DNA of 64,000 nt from Bradyrhizobium diazoefficiens USDA 110 (GTDB lineage Bacteria > Pseudomonadota > Alphaproteobacteria > Rhizobiales > Xanthobacteraceae). Positions 54,105 through 63,013 of the stretch are shown here, in pieces; position 1 is the first letter of the stretch, and every line of letters starts with the position of its first letter. The notes beneath the pieces were generated by a model that saw nothing but the letters and a program-made list of their open reading frames with translations, did not search any database and was not told where the DNA came from. The stretch is from the NCBI RefSeq assembly GCF_000011365.1, contig NC_004463.1:3892001-3956000 (forward strand). Reading direction: 5' to 3'. The position numbers and the translations under genes were made by a program.

Positions 54105-54301
54105 GCGGTTCTGCGGTTGCCAAGGGCGGAGTGTCTCGCTGGTTCCGTCGCGGGCCTTGGGAGGCCGGCGCGATGACCCTGATCGGAGGCGGCATCATCA
54201 TGCTGGTGCAGCCCTGGACGATTGATCTGTACAGCTATTCGTTCGTGACGATCCTCATCGGCACGGTCGGCTACGTGATCGTGAGCCATTTTCCGGAATA
54301 G
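54101..54301 (+). CDS. 66-residue membrane protein of the polyol importer (GlpU-like)
   Basis: A very small protein with two hydrophobic stretches: AMTLIGGGIIMLVQPW and FVTILIGTVGYVIVSH. The ATG at 54101 overlaps the preceding permease stop by four bases and the ATPase gene starts ten bases later. Tiny membrane proteins occupy the same slot in rhizobial glycerol importers (glpU in glpSTPQUV), where their role is unknown. It may be an accessory subunit. Confidence 0.75.
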   Translation: MSGSAVAKGGVSRWFRRGPWEAGAMTLIGGGIIMLVQPWTIDLYSYSFVTILIGTVGYVIVSHFPE

Positions 54302-54311
54302 GGCGGTCAAC

Positions 54312-55409
54312 ATGGCACAAATTCGCGTCGAAAACCTGCGCAAGTCGTTCGATCAGTTCACGGCCGTGCAAGGCTCGAACTTCACGATCGACGACGGCAC
54401 CTTTTTCGCGATGCTCGGGCCCTCCGGCTGTGGCAAGACGACCACGCTGCGCATGATTGCGGGCCTCGAGCTGCCGACCGAGGGCAAGGTCCTGCTCGAC
54501 GGCGAGGACGTGACGTTCCGCCGTGCCGCGGCCCGCGACATCGCCTTCGTCTTCCAGCTTTTCGCGCTCTATCCGCACATGAATGTTGCCGACAATATCG
54601 GCTTTCCCCTGAGGTGCCAGGGCATGGGCCGGCGTGCGGTCCGCGAGCGCGTGCAGGAGACGGCGCGGCTCCTGCGGATCGAGCATCTCCTGTCGAGCAA
54701 GACGTCAAAGCTGTCGGGTGGCGACCGCCAGCGCGTGGCGCTGGGGCGCGCTATGGTCCGGCGGCCCAAGGCCTTCCTGATGGACGAGCCGCTCGGGGCG
54801 CTCGACGCCGAGTTTCGGCATCTGATGTGCGGCGAGCTTCGCGACCTCCATGATCGCATTGGTGCAACTACGGTCTACGTGACACATGACCAGCTCGAGG
54901 CGATGTCAATGGCGGACCGGATTGCCGTCATGAACAAGGGGCGCGTCGAACAGATCGGCTCGCCGCAGGAGATCTATGACCGGCCCGCGAGCATGTTCGT
55001 GGCCGATTTCATCGGCTCGCCGTCGATGAACTTCTTGCGCTTTGAGGGCGGCCTACGATCCGGAGATCGGGCCATCGCCTTCCATGATGCCAGCATCGCG
55101 GTCCCGGAGATCCGCGAGGATCGCGCGAGCGCGCCGCTGGCGCTCGGGATACGCCCGGAGCATATCCGTTTCGCCGATGCAGCACCCGTCCGCGGCGAGG
55201 TGTTCGGCGCAGAATATCTCGGCACGACGCAGATCGTCACGGTCGACACGGCGCATGGACGCGTCGCTGCCCGGCTGCCCTCCAGCGCGTCGGTGCGGAT
55301 CGGCGAGACGGTCGGTCTCGAATTCCATTCCGAGCGACTGGCGTTGTTCGATGTTGGCAGTGGCATGGCGATCCGGACCGCCAATGAGGGGAGCCCGCGC
55401 CATGGCTGA
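54312..55409 (+). CDS. ABC importer ATPase 1 (divergent signature, GlpS/GlpT type)
   Basis: A 365-residue ATPase. Walker A GPSGCGKTTT, Q-loop VFQLFALYPHMN, signature LSGGDRQRVALGRA, Walker B AFLMDEPLGALDAEF, switch His VYVTHDQLEAM and a TOBE C-terminal domain are present. The signature has Asp where LSGGQ normally has Gln, while its partner has LSGGE. Two adjacent, different ATPase genes imply a heterodimer, as in glycerol importers of rhizobia. It overlaps the next gene by eight bases. Confidence 0.92.
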   Translation: MAQIRVENLRKSFDQFTAVQGSNFTIDDGTFFAMLGPSGCGKTTTLRMIAGLELPTEGKVLLDGEDVTFRRAAARDIAFVFQLFALYPHMNVADNIGFPLRCQGMGRRAVRERVQETARLLRIEHLLSSKTSKLSGGDRQRVALGRAMVRRPKAFLMDEPLGALDAEFRHLMCGELRDLHDRIGATTVYVTHDQLEAMSMADRIAVMNKGRVEQIGSPQEIYDRPASMFVADFIGSPSMNFLRFEGGLRSGDRAIAFHDASIAVPEIREDRASAPLALGIRPEHIRFADAAPVRGEVFGAEYLGTTQIVTVDTAHGRVAARLPSSASVRIGETVGLEFHSERLALFDVGSGMAIRTANEGSPRHG

Positions 55410-56430
55410 CGTCATTCTGCGCAACATCAGCAAGCGCTTCGGCACGATAGAGGCGGTGCGCGAGCTCTCGCTGGCGATCAATGACGGGGAATTCCTGGTC
55501 CTGCTTGGGCCGAGCGGCGCCGGCAAGACCACGACGCTGCGGCTGATCACCGGGCTCGAGAGCCCCGACACCGGTTCGGTCATGATTGACGGCCATGACG
55601 TGACGCATGATCCGCCGGGATCGCGCGATATCGCCTTCGTCTTCCAGCAGTACTCGCTGTATCCGCATCTCACTGTCTATGACAATCTGGCATTCCCGCT
55701 ACGCTCGCCCGCGCGGCGCGTGCCCGAGCCCATCATCCGCAAGCGTGTCGAACAGACGGCGGAGCTGCTGCATATCGCAAGCAAGCTGAACAACCGTGCA
55801 ACCCGCCTGTCCGGCGGTGAGATGCAGCGGGTGGCGATCGGCCGCGCATTGGTTCGCGATCCCGCGATCTACCTGATGGACGAGCCGCTCTCGTCGCTGG
55901 ATGCGAAGCTCCGTTCGGAGCTGCGTCTCGAGCTCAAGCGGATCCAGCTCGAGCTTGGCGCGACTATCCTTTACGTGACCCACGACCAGGTCGAGGCTAT
56001 GACCATGGCCTCCCGGATCGGCGTGATCAAGGATGGCCAGCTCCTTCAGCTCGGCACGCCGCGGGAGATCTACGAAAGCCCCTCCAGCTCCTATGTCGCC
56101 TCGCGTCTCGGTACGCCGCAGATCAATTTCCTTCCGGCACGTCTCTTGTCCGACGTGTCGGTGCCGCCGGAAACGGAGACCGTCGGCATCCGTACCGAGC
56201 ATCTGAAGGTCGGTGCGCGCAATGGCGGACGGATGGTCGGCCGCGTCCACCGGGTCGAGCACCTCGGCGAACAGAATCACGTTCATCTGGACTATAAGGG
56301 CGAAATGCTGGTGACGCTTGCGGATCCGCATCAGCAGCCGCTAAAGGCAGGTCAGGAGGTCGAATTGCACCTGGTACATCCGCTCTGTTTCGATCGCGCG
56401 GGGCGACGCATCCCCGCGATGATTCTCTAG
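55402..56430 (+). CDS. ABC importer ATPase 2 (GlpS/GlpT type)
   Basis: A 342-residue ATPase. Walker A GPSGAGKTTT, Q-loop VFQQYSLYPHLT, signature LSGGEMQRVAIGRA, Walker B IYLMDEPLSSLDAKL, switch His YVTHDQVEAMTM. A TOBE-type C-terminal domain follows (VGIRTEHLKVG, HVHLDYKGEMLV). The ATG at 55402 lies inside the end of ATPase 1. It forms the second half of the presumed heterodimeric motor. The dhaL gene begins six bases after its stop. Confidence 0.92.
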   Translation: MADVILRNISKRFGTIEAVRELSLAINDGEFLVLLGPSGAGKTTTLRLITGLESPDTGSVMIDGHDVTHDPPGSRDIAFVFQQYSLYPHLTVYDNLAFPLRSPARRVPEPIIRKRVEQTAELLHIASKLNNRATRLSGGEMQRVAIGRALVRDPAIYLMDEPLSSLDAKLRSELRLELKRIQLELGATILYVTHDQVEAMTMASRIGVIKDGQLLQLGTPREIYESPSSSYVASRLGTPQINFLPARLLSDVSVPPETETVGIRTEHLKVGARNGGRMVGRVHRVEHLGEQNHVHLDYKGEMLVTLADPHQQPLKAGQEVELHLVHPLCFDRAGRRIPAMIL

Positions 56431-56436
56431 AGGATC

Positions 56437-57066
56437 ATGTCGATGTCGCTGCAACCTGGGACGTTCAAGTCGTTGATTAAGGTGGCCGCAGAGCAGGTTA
56501 TCGCCAGTGCGCCGGAGCTGACGAGCCTGGATCAGGCGATCGGCGATGGTGACCACGGAATCAACATGAAGCGCGGATTCGAAGCGGTTCTGGGCAAGCT
56601 CGATGCGATCTCCGCGCAACCGCTCGACGAGGCGCTGAAGATGATCGGCAAGACCCTGGTGATGACGGTCGGCGGCGCGTCCGGGCCGCTTTACGGGAGC
56701 TTCTTCCTCGCCGCCGGCGAAGCGCTCTCGCACGACAAACACTTACCGGACGACCTCGCGGACGTTTTCGGCAGTGGCGTGAACGCGGTGAGCGCGCGTG
56801 GCCGGTCGCAGGCCGGTGAGAAGACGATGCTCGACGTGCTTGTTCCCGTCCTGGAAACGCTGAGGACTGCGGCCGGCCAGCCGGATCTGATCGCGCGCGT
56901 CCGGACCACCGCTGCCGAGGCGGTCGAGCGGACCGCGCCGATGCAGGCCACCAAGGGGCGGGCGTCGTTCCTCGGGCCACGCAGCGTCGGGCACGTCGAC
57001 CCCGGCGCCCGCTCGAGCTGCGTACTCGTGCAGGCGGTCTGCGCGAGCCTGGAGGGACAGCAATGA
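56437..57066 (+). CDS. dhaL: Dihydroxyacetone kinase subunit DhaL
   Basis: A 209-residue ADP-binding subunit of the PTS-type dihydroxyacetone kinase. The Mg-binding signature is LDQAIGDGDHGINMKRG; GGASGPLYGSFFLAAG and KGRASFLGPRSVGHVDPGAR are the nucleotide- and lid-region motifs. DhaL holds ADP as a bound cofactor that is rephosphorylated by DhaM and passes phosphate to dihydroxyacetone on DhaK. Its stop overlaps the dhaM start (ATGA). Unusually, dhaK is not adjacent but follows the HPr, EI and 140-residue-protein genes. Confidence 0.94.
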   Translation: MSMSLQPGTFKSLIKVAAEQVIASAPELTSLDQAIGDGDHGINMKRGFEAVLGKLDAISAQPLDEALKMIGKTLVMTVGGASGPLYGSFFLAAGEALSHDKHLPDDLADVFGSGVNAVSARGRSQAGEKTMLDVLVPVLETLRTAAGQPDLIARVRTTAAEAVERTAPMQATKGRASFLGPRSVGHVDPGARSSCVLVQAVCASLEGQQ

Positions 57067-57455
57067 CCGACACTGTGGGTATCGTGATCGTCTCGCACTC
57101 GAAGGACATCGCCAAGGGCACCGCCGACATGGTGCGGCAGATGGTCGGCAGCGAGGTCAAGGTGGCTTTTTGCGGCGGCAATCCCGACGGCGGATTGGGC
57201 ACCAGCGTCTCCCTGATCATCGACGCCATTAATGATGCCTGGTCTGCCAAGGGCGTCGCAATCCTCGTCGACCTCGGCGGGGCCGAAACCAACAGCGAAA
57301 TGGCGGTCGAGATGCTGGAGCCTGCGCGGCGCGATCTCGTTGTCGTATGCAACGCGCCGATCGTCGAGGGCGCCGTGATGGCGGCAACCGAGGCCGCAGG
57401 CGGCAGCTCACTGGCCCAGGTCAAGGCCGTGGCCGAGGAACTCTCTGCCGACTGA
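57063..57455 (+). CDS. dhaM: DhaM, EIIA-mannose-type phosphocarrier
   Basis: A 130-residue single-domain protein of the EIIA-Man fold. The phosphoacceptor His12 is in GIVIVSHSKDIAKG; AILVDLGGAETNSEMAVEML is the partner region. It takes phosphate from HPr and gives it to the ADP bound in DhaL. In Escherichia coli DhaM is a fusion of EIIA, HPr and part of EI; here the three parts are separate genes in the same order. Confidence 0.93.
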   Translation: MTDTVGIVIVSHSKDIAKGTADMVRQMVGSEVKVAFCGGNPDGGLGTSVSLIIDAINDAWSAKGVAILVDLGGAETNSEMAVEMLEPARRDLVVVCNAPIVEGAVMAATEAAGGSSLAQVKAVAEELSAD

Positions 57456-57480
57456 GACGTCGGCGAAGCGATGATGGAAG

Positions 57481-57786
57481 ATGAGCATGCTGGACAAAGC
57501 GGACGGAAAGATTTTCACCGGAAATGTGCGGCTGGTGCACGCGGTTGGCATGCACGCGCGCCCCGCGGTCAAGCTGACCAAGCTCGCCAAGAAGTTCCAG
57601 GCCCAGATTTCCGTGCGGGTCGCAGGCGCGGCCGAGTGGATCAATGCCAAGAGCGTGGTCAAGATCATGGCGATGCGTGCGGCCCACGGCAGCACGATCG
57701 AGATCAGGGCGTCCGGCAGTGATGCGGAAGCCGCCGTTGCGGCGCTGGTCGACCTGATCGCAACCGATTTTCCGGACGGGGCTTAG
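57481..57786 (+). CDS. HPr-like phosphocarrier
   Basis: A 101-residue HPr. The active His25 is in VGMHARPAVKLTKLAKKF, and the regulatory Ser region is INAKSVVKIMAMRAAHG. The N-terminal extension of about 12 residues is longer than in standard HPr. It lies between dhaM and the EI gene and probably serves this kinase. No EIIB/EIIC genes are visible, so it is not for sugar import. Confidence 0.93.
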   Translation: MSMLDKADGKIFTGNVRLVHAVGMHARPAVKLTKLAKKFQAQISVRVAGAAEWINAKSVVKIMAMRAAHGSTIEIRASGSDAEAAVAALVDLIATDFPDGA

Positions 57787-57790
57787 CAGC

Positions 57791-59410
57791 ATGCAGGGTA
57801 GCGCGACAGGACTGGCCTACCGCGGCAGAACCGCCTCGATCGGCTTTGCCCATGGCCCGCTCGTCCGGGTCGGCGCGGACACCAACGGCGAGCGTGTCGC
57901 GGGCAACCTGGCTGAAGAGGCGCTTGCGCTTCGTGCTGCGATTGACGCGGCAAGTGGGCAGATCGCGGATCTCGCCGGGATCGCCGGCGGCGAGGCTGCA
58001 CAGATTCTCGAATTCCAGGTCGCGCTGCTGGAGGATGAGGATTTCATCCAAGCGATCTTCGCATCGATTGGCGATGGCGATCCGGCGGATGTCGCATGGC
58101 GTTCGGCGCTCGACGCGCAGATCGCGGACTACAATTCAGCTGCGGACGAATATCTGAAGGCGCGCTCTTCGGACCTTGCGGACCTGCGCGACCGCGTGAT
58201 CAACATTTTGCGGGGCGATGGGGGCCCGGCGCTGGAGATTCCGAGCGGCGCCGTCGTCTGCGCCGACGATCTGCCGCCCTCGCGATTCCTGGAGATCGAC
58301 TGGTCCGGCGGCGGCGGTCTGGCGCTCTTGCGTGGCAGTCCCACGAGCCACGTCGCGATGCTGGCGCGCGCGCGGGGCATTCCCATGGTCGTGCAACTCG
58401 GCGCCATTCCGGACGTCAGAGCCAACGCGCTGCTCGATGGTGAAGGCGCGACGCTCGAGCTCGATCCCAGCGCGGAGCAGGTTCGCCTGTTCGAGAAGCG
58501 GCGCGAAAGCCATCGCAAGAGCAGGGCGTCCGCCCGTGCGATCCTGCGGCGGCCCACCGCATCATGGCGCGGCGAGCGGATCAAGCTGTTTATCAACATC
58601 CAGCGCGTCGACGATCTCGAGCATCCCGACGCGCAATATGCCGATGGGATCGGCCTGATGCGCACCGAGTTTCTGCTGACGGAGAGGGGCAGTTTGCCCG
58701 ATGAGGAGACACAGTTTCAGGCTTACGATGCGGTGCTGCGTTGGGCCGACCAGCGCCCGGTCACCATTCGCACGTTTGACGCGGGCGGCGACAAGCCGGT
58801 CGCCGGCTTTACGCTGGACGGCGAAGCCAATCCGTTCCTCGGAGTTCGGGGCTTGCGGCTTTGCCTGGCCCGGCCCGAGATCTTTGCCATTCAGCTCCGC
58901 GCGCTGGCACGGGCCGCCGTGCGCGGAAACCTCAAGGTCATGTTTCCGATGGTCACGTCTGCGGCTGAGCTCGAGGCGGGGCGGAAGCTGTTTGCCGATG
59001 TCGTGCAGCGCTTGCAGGCGGACGGCATTGCCGCGATGCTTCCCGAGCTGGGAATCATGGTCGAAGTCCCGGCGGCGGCCCTGGCTATTACGAGCTTCAA
59101 GACGTCCTTCTTCTCGATCGGCTCGAACGATCTCGCGCAATATGTCCTCGCCTGCGATCGTTCCAATGGAGCGCTTGCCCCCTTGATGGACCCGCTGCAT
59201 CCGGCGGTGCTCGAATTGATCGCGCGGACCGCCGAGCATGGGCGGCGCGCCGCGATCAGCGTCAGCCTATGCGGCGACATGGCAAGCGATCCGCGCTGCC
59301 TTCCCGCATTGCTGAATTGCGGCTTGCGCGAGCTATCTGTGAATGCATCGGCGCTCGCGCAGATCAAGCAGACGATCGACCGGCTGAGCAGCGGAGGGGG
59401 CCTTGACTGA
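57791..59410 (+). CDS. PTS enzyme I (phosphoenolpyruvate-protein phosphotransferase)
   Basis: A 539-residue enzyme I. The phosphohistidine site is His187 in RGSPTSHVAMLARARGIPMV. The PEP-binding C-terminal domain shows DGIGLMRTEFLLTERG, RTFDAGGDKPVAGF, FSIGSNDLAQYVLACDRSNG and the catalytic Cys in VSLCGDMASD. It starts the chain PEP-EI-HPr-DhaM-DhaL. It has no GAF domain (so not PtsP) and is full length, unlike the partial EI in E. coli DhaM. It overlaps the next gene by eight bases. Confidence 0.94.
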   Translation: MQGSATGLAYRGRTASIGFAHGPLVRVGADTNGERVAGNLAEEALALRAAIDAASGQIADLAGIAGGEAAQILEFQVALLEDEDFIQAIFASIGDGDPADVAWRSALDAQIADYNSAADEYLKARSSDLADLRDRVINILRGDGGPALEIPSGAVVCADDLPPSRFLEIDWSGGGGLALLRGSPTSHVAMLARARGIPMVVQLGAIPDVRANALLDGEGATLELDPSAEQVRLFEKRRESHRKSRASARAILRRPTASWRGERIKLFINIQRVDDLEHPDAQYADGIGLMRTEFLLTERGSLPDEETQFQAYDAVLRWADQRPVTIRTFDAGGDKPVAGFTLDGEANPFLGVRGLRLCLARPEIFAIQLRALARAAVRGNLKVMFPMVTSAAELEAGRKLFADVVQRLQADGIAAMLPELGIMVEVPAAALAITSFKTSFFSIGSNDLAQYVLACDRSNGALAPLMDPLHPAVLELIARTAEHGRRAAISVSLCGDMASDPRCLPALLNCGLRELSVNASALAQIKQTIDRLSSGGGLD

Positions 59411-59825
59411 CACGGCGATCGATGAGCCGGCAGAAGCCGGCGCTGTTGCAGTTTACAAGCGCATCTTCAAGGAAGTGCTGGAGAGCCGCCCCTCGGGCAT
59501 GCGGCTGCGTCTGGCGCATGCCATTGGGAAGAACCGCAGCTTCGTCAGCCAGATCAGCAATCCCGCCTATCCGGTGCCGATACCCGTGCAACATCTCAAT
59601 ACGATCTTCGATGTCTGCCACTTCCCTCCGCAGGCGAAGACCGCCTTTCTTCGCGCATATGCACGCGCGCATCCGCGCCGGATCGGCCGACTGACCGAAG
59701 GATCGCATGAGCGGACCTTGACGCTGCATTTGCCAGATCTCGGCAGTGCGAAGCGGAACGCCGAGCTCGATGCGCTGCTCCAGGAATTCGCGCGGCGCTT
59801 GATTGCCATCATGCGGGAAAAATAA
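59403..59825 (+). CDS. 140-residue protein of the Dha operon, possible helix-turn-helix
   Basis: A 140-residue protein starting with TTG at 59403 after GCGGAGGGGG and overlapping the EI gene. The central part RLRLAHAIGKNRSFVSQISN is like a short helix-turn-helix, followed by TIFDVCHFPPQAKTAFLRAY, which is reminiscent of XRE/HipB-like proteins. It sits between EI and dhaK, 36 bases before dhaK. It may be a regulator that reads the state of the kinase, as DhaR or DhaQ do elsewhere, but it is not homologous to those by eye. No function is assigned. Confidence 0.75.
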   Translation: MTDTAIDEPAEAGAVAVYKRIFKEVLESRPSGMRLRLAHAIGKNRSFVSQISNPAYPVPIPVQHLNTIFDVCHFPPQAKTAFLRAYARAHPRRIGRLTEGSHERTLTLHLPDLGSAKRNAELDALLQEFARRLIAIMREK

Positions 59826-59861
59826 GGCGTGAGGCCAAAGGGAAGAAGCGGGGAGGAGACA

Positions 59862-60845
59862 ATGAAGAAGTTCATCAATTCGGTCGACGGCGTGCTTGCG
59901 GAGAGCCTCGACGGACTTGCGGCCGCGCATGCCGATCTCGTCGCGCTTGGGCCGGAGCGGAAATTCGTGCGGCGCCGTGAGCTGAACCCGAAGAAGGTCG
60001 CACTCGTCTCGGGCGGCGGCAGCGGGCATGAGCCGCTGCATGCGGGCTTCGTCGGCTATGGCATGCTCGACGCCGCCTGCCCGGGACAGGTCTTCACGTC
60101 GCCGACGCCGGACCAGATCGTCGAGGCCGCTCAGGCGGTTTCGGGTGAGGCCGGCGTGCTGTTCATCGTGAAGAACTACGCGGGTGACCGCATGAATTTC
60201 GAGATGGCGGCCGAGATCGCCGAGGGGCTCACGGCGACCATCGTCACCGACGATGACGTCGCGGTCGAGAACTCGACCCACAGCATCGGGCGTCGCGGCG
60301 TGGCTGGCACGCTCATCGTGGAGAAGATCGTCGGCGCGGCAGCCGAGAAGGGCGCCGACCTCAAGGGCTGCGTTGCGCTCGGCGAGCGCGTCAACGTGCG
60401 CACGCGTTCGATGGGCGTGGCGCTGACGAGCTGCACGGTCCCGGCTGCGGGCACGCCGACCTTCTCGCTCGGCCAGGACGAGATGGAGATGGGGGTCGGC
60501 ATTCACGGCGAGCCGGGACGCCGCCGCGTCAAGCTGGAGCGGGCAGACGCGATCGCGGACGAGATGACGACGGCGATCGCGCAGGATCTCGACGCGCGCG
60601 ACGGGGCCGAGGCCCTCCTGCTCGTCAACGGATTTGGCGGAACGCCAACGATCGAGCTCTATCTGATGTACAACGCGGCCCGCCGGATGCTTGAGAAGCG
60701 CGGCTTGCGCATCGCTCGCTCGCTGGTCGGCAGCTTCGTCACCTCGCTGGACATGGCCGGGTGCTCGCTCACCGTCAGCCTGCTCGATGCTGAGACGACC
60801 GCGCTCTGGGACCATCCCGTGCGCACGGCGGCATTGAAATGGTAA
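59862..60845 (+). CDS. dhaK: Dihydroxyacetone kinase subunit DhaK
   Basis: A 327-residue substrate-binding subunit. The opening KKFINSVDGVLAESLDGLAA and GGGSGHEPLHAGFVG are typical; the His that binds dihydroxyacetone covalently is His215 in VGIHGEPGRR. FIVKNYAGDRMNFEMA and LLVNGFGGTPTIELYL complete the fold. ATG 59862 follows GGGAGGAG. Product: dihydroxyacetone phosphate, made with DhaL and the PTS chain. It appears to end the operon. Confidence 0.95.
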   Translation: MKKFINSVDGVLAESLDGLAAAHADLVALGPERKFVRRRELNPKKVALVSGGGSGHEPLHAGFVGYGMLDAACPGQVFTSPTPDQIVEAAQAVSGEAGVLFIVKNYAGDRMNFEMAAEIAEGLTATIVTDDDVAVENSTHSIGRRGVAGTLIVEKIVGAAAEKGADLKGCVALGERVNVRTRSMGVALTSCTVPAAGTPTFSLGQDEMEMGVGIHGEPGRRRVKLERADAIADEMTTAIAQDLDARDGAEALLLVNGFGGTPTIELYLMYNAARRMLEKRGLRIARSLVGSFVTSLDMAGCSLTVSLLDAETTALWDHPVRTAALKW

Positions 60846-61015
60846 TCGCGGTTGTGAGCGGCAGGTGATCGCTTTCGCGCCGGCGAAGGATCAGCGGCGA
60901 CGGCCCACTCCCGCTTCGGATTGTGCCAGTCTTCCCTCACTGAAACTTGCCGCGTCTCGCGGACACGGCGTCTCTTTCGCATTGACTGGGAAGCGTCGAT
61001 GCAAAGTGTGTTGCC

Positions 61016-61339
61016 TCAAAGAAAACGCAGCGATTTGGAAACGTACCCCTTGACGCCGATGTCGATCGCGGTTGCCACGAATACAGGATCGTCGTTGACG
61101 CTAAACATCACGATGCGCGCTTCGGCATCTCTTCCAAAGATCTGTCGAGCGAGCTCCATGCCGGAGACGGATGGCAGGTTGATGTCTATGGCGCAGACCT
61201 CAGGAGGTCCGGCAATAAAGGACGCCAATCCACTGGCCGCATCTGCCGCTCCTGTGACGATGAAGCCTGCCTCGTCGGCAAACAAGGCCTGGCAAGCAGC
61301 TATGATGATGGGATGATCGTCGACGATCAGTACTCGCAT
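61016..61339 (-). CDS. Orphan receiver domain (truncated NarL-type response regulator)
   Basis: A 107-residue receiver: RVLIVDDHPIIIAACQALFA, phosphoacceptor Asp in AIDINLPSVSGMELARQIFG, and GVKGYVSKS with the conserved Lys. The chain stops right after this Lys, so the last helix and the DNA-binding domain of NarL/FixJ proteins are missing. It may be a decayed gene in the accessory end of the window or a stand-alone receiver. No kinase lies nearby. Confidence 0.6.
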   Translation of the reverse strand: MRVLIVDDHPIIIAACQALFADEAGFIVTGAADAASGLASFIAGPPEVCAIDINLPSVSGMELARQIFGRDAEARIVMFSVNDDPVFVATAIDIGVKGYVSKSLRFL

Positions 61340-61475
61340 CAGGCTCCGTGCAGCGATATTGGTGGCCTAGACGATGTTGCAGTAACGCGCATCGCAGGCG
61401 GACATTACCGACGGATTACGACCGCGAGGCCCGCGCGGCCTCAACGTGCTGAAGGGATGCCGAGAATGATTGTTC

Positions 61476-62454
61476 TCACCATGCGTTGAAGTTGGTGACG
61501 AGTTGCTTATCCAAGGACAAGCTTTCCATGCCACTGGAAAGCAAAATACCGCTTCGGTTATGGTGTCCACTCCCGGGCATGTTTCGTTTGTGGTGCAAGA
61601 AGTGCCCGATCTCGTGCGCCATTACACCAATGAACGCTTCGCCAAGATCGAACACGGGCGGATTACCTTGGTCAACAACCACGAATACCTGCTCATCAGG
61701 CAGATACTCCCCAGCCGCCTCAGTATCCATTGCAGCATAATCACCGACCAGAAAGCAGGTGAGATCGGCGCCGCGCCTCTTCAATGGTGCGATATCCTTT
61801 CGAAAAACATCCCGCGAGATTTTTGGTCCTAAGGCTTTCTGGACCGTAATCCATTTGGCATCGACCAGCGTGAAAAAGATGTTCGTCTGAGCCCCGAAGA
61901 CCCAGTTCAGCCTGGTGAGGAACCAGGGCACGTCATCCGGCGTCCATTTCGTGGCGTTGATGACTTTGCCTGACTGATCGAGGTGCTTGAGAAATCTGAA
62001 CGCGATCGTGAAGTCTTTGCGCTGCAGAATGGCGACCTCCAACTTGATGGCCGTGTTCCGGAATACCGACACCTTTGGCAACGACCTTGAGGCCGCGCGC
62101 ACTGCCATCCAGTCGCGCAGTGCGATACAGCGCTGTACGCAGGCGCAGCAATTGATCATCGCGCTCCTGACCTTTTTGCTCTCCATAGCGACTGTTGATG
62201 TATTCCCGAGCGACGCGTTCGACTTGCTCGAAACGCACATCCTCAACCTGTAACCGGTCGCGATCATACGATAGGTGAACGTCCTTGCTGTTGCGCAGGC
62301 AGACCAAGTTGAAGCCTCCCCGAGGAACGATCATGAAGCTTTGCGCCGCGTACACACCAGAATCCTGCAAGAACTGAGCGAAGCTTGCCATAGCTTTCCC
62401 AAACCTTAGATCACGATAGTGTCGCGCTCGGACCACCGCGCCGGGGATAACCAT
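61476..62454 (-). pseudogene. Zinc-metalloprotease-like protein, frameshifted
   Basis: Two minus-strand frames make one protein of about 325 residues. The first (from 62454) reads SFAQFLQDSGVYAAQSFMIV and GGFNLVCLRNSKDVHLSYDR; the second takes over near 62075 (KLEVAILQRKDFTIAFRFLK) and ends with VMAHEIGHFLHHKRNMPGSG. The HEIGHFLHH pattern is a zinc-binding metzincin-like HExxHxxxxH-type site. No family name is recognised. Lack of a recognised signal peptide leaves its location open. The frameshift could be a sequencing error. Confidence 0.6.
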
Positions 62455-62573
62455 CCGTCACCATTGCTCGCCGGTTGAGCCAGCAACATACTGGAAATTA
62501 GCCATGCGGGGCAATGCGCTGGCGTCGATTTTGCGGTCTGGACTTCGTTGGCGGTTGCGAGGGCGAGCGAGTT

Positions 62574-62765
62574 GTACGTCGAGTGGCTATTCTGACAGCG
62601 GATGTCGTTAGCTATTCACGCCTTATGGCGGTGACGGGCGCGGCGCGCTAGCGACGCGGAAAACCGTCTGCCAAGACGTCGTAGACTCAACGATTGCGAG
62701 CCACGGCGGGCGCATCATGAAGACTACCGATGACGAGTTGCGGTTCATTAGGTATACTGGCGATG
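62574..62765 (+). pseudogene. Remnant of a class III adenylate cyclase gene
   Basis: In one frame RRVAILTADVVSYSRLMAVT ends at a TAG; the next frame continues ALATRKTVCQDVVDSTIASH and GGRIMKTTDDELRFI. Together they match the opening of class III cyclase domains (ADVVGYSRLM ... I-A-x-H-G-G-R-I-V-K-T-T-G-D). Only about 60 residues remain. A relic. Confidence 0.7.
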
Positions 62766-63013
62766 CGTGCCGTCTGCTCTTCGACGGAAAACCATGCCTG
62801 GCGTTGGCGACACATGGAAACGCAGCAACACAACTGCCGATTTTCATCGGGGAACATCATATGCTCCCGGCTGGATGCGGGCCGCACGTGAAGGAGAATC
62901 CCGGCAAATCTTCCCGACTACACCGGCCGAAGTCCAGTTAGGAGTAACCTGCCGTTTCTTTTGCCGGAGCGTAGCCGGACGACTATTGCTCAACCACGCA
63001 AGGAAGGTAGGTC

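Noticed and set aside
57481..59410. Sugar-importing PTS
   Set aside because: No EIIB or EIIC genes; HPr and EI lie between DhaM and DhaK, which fits dihydroxyacetone phosphorylation.
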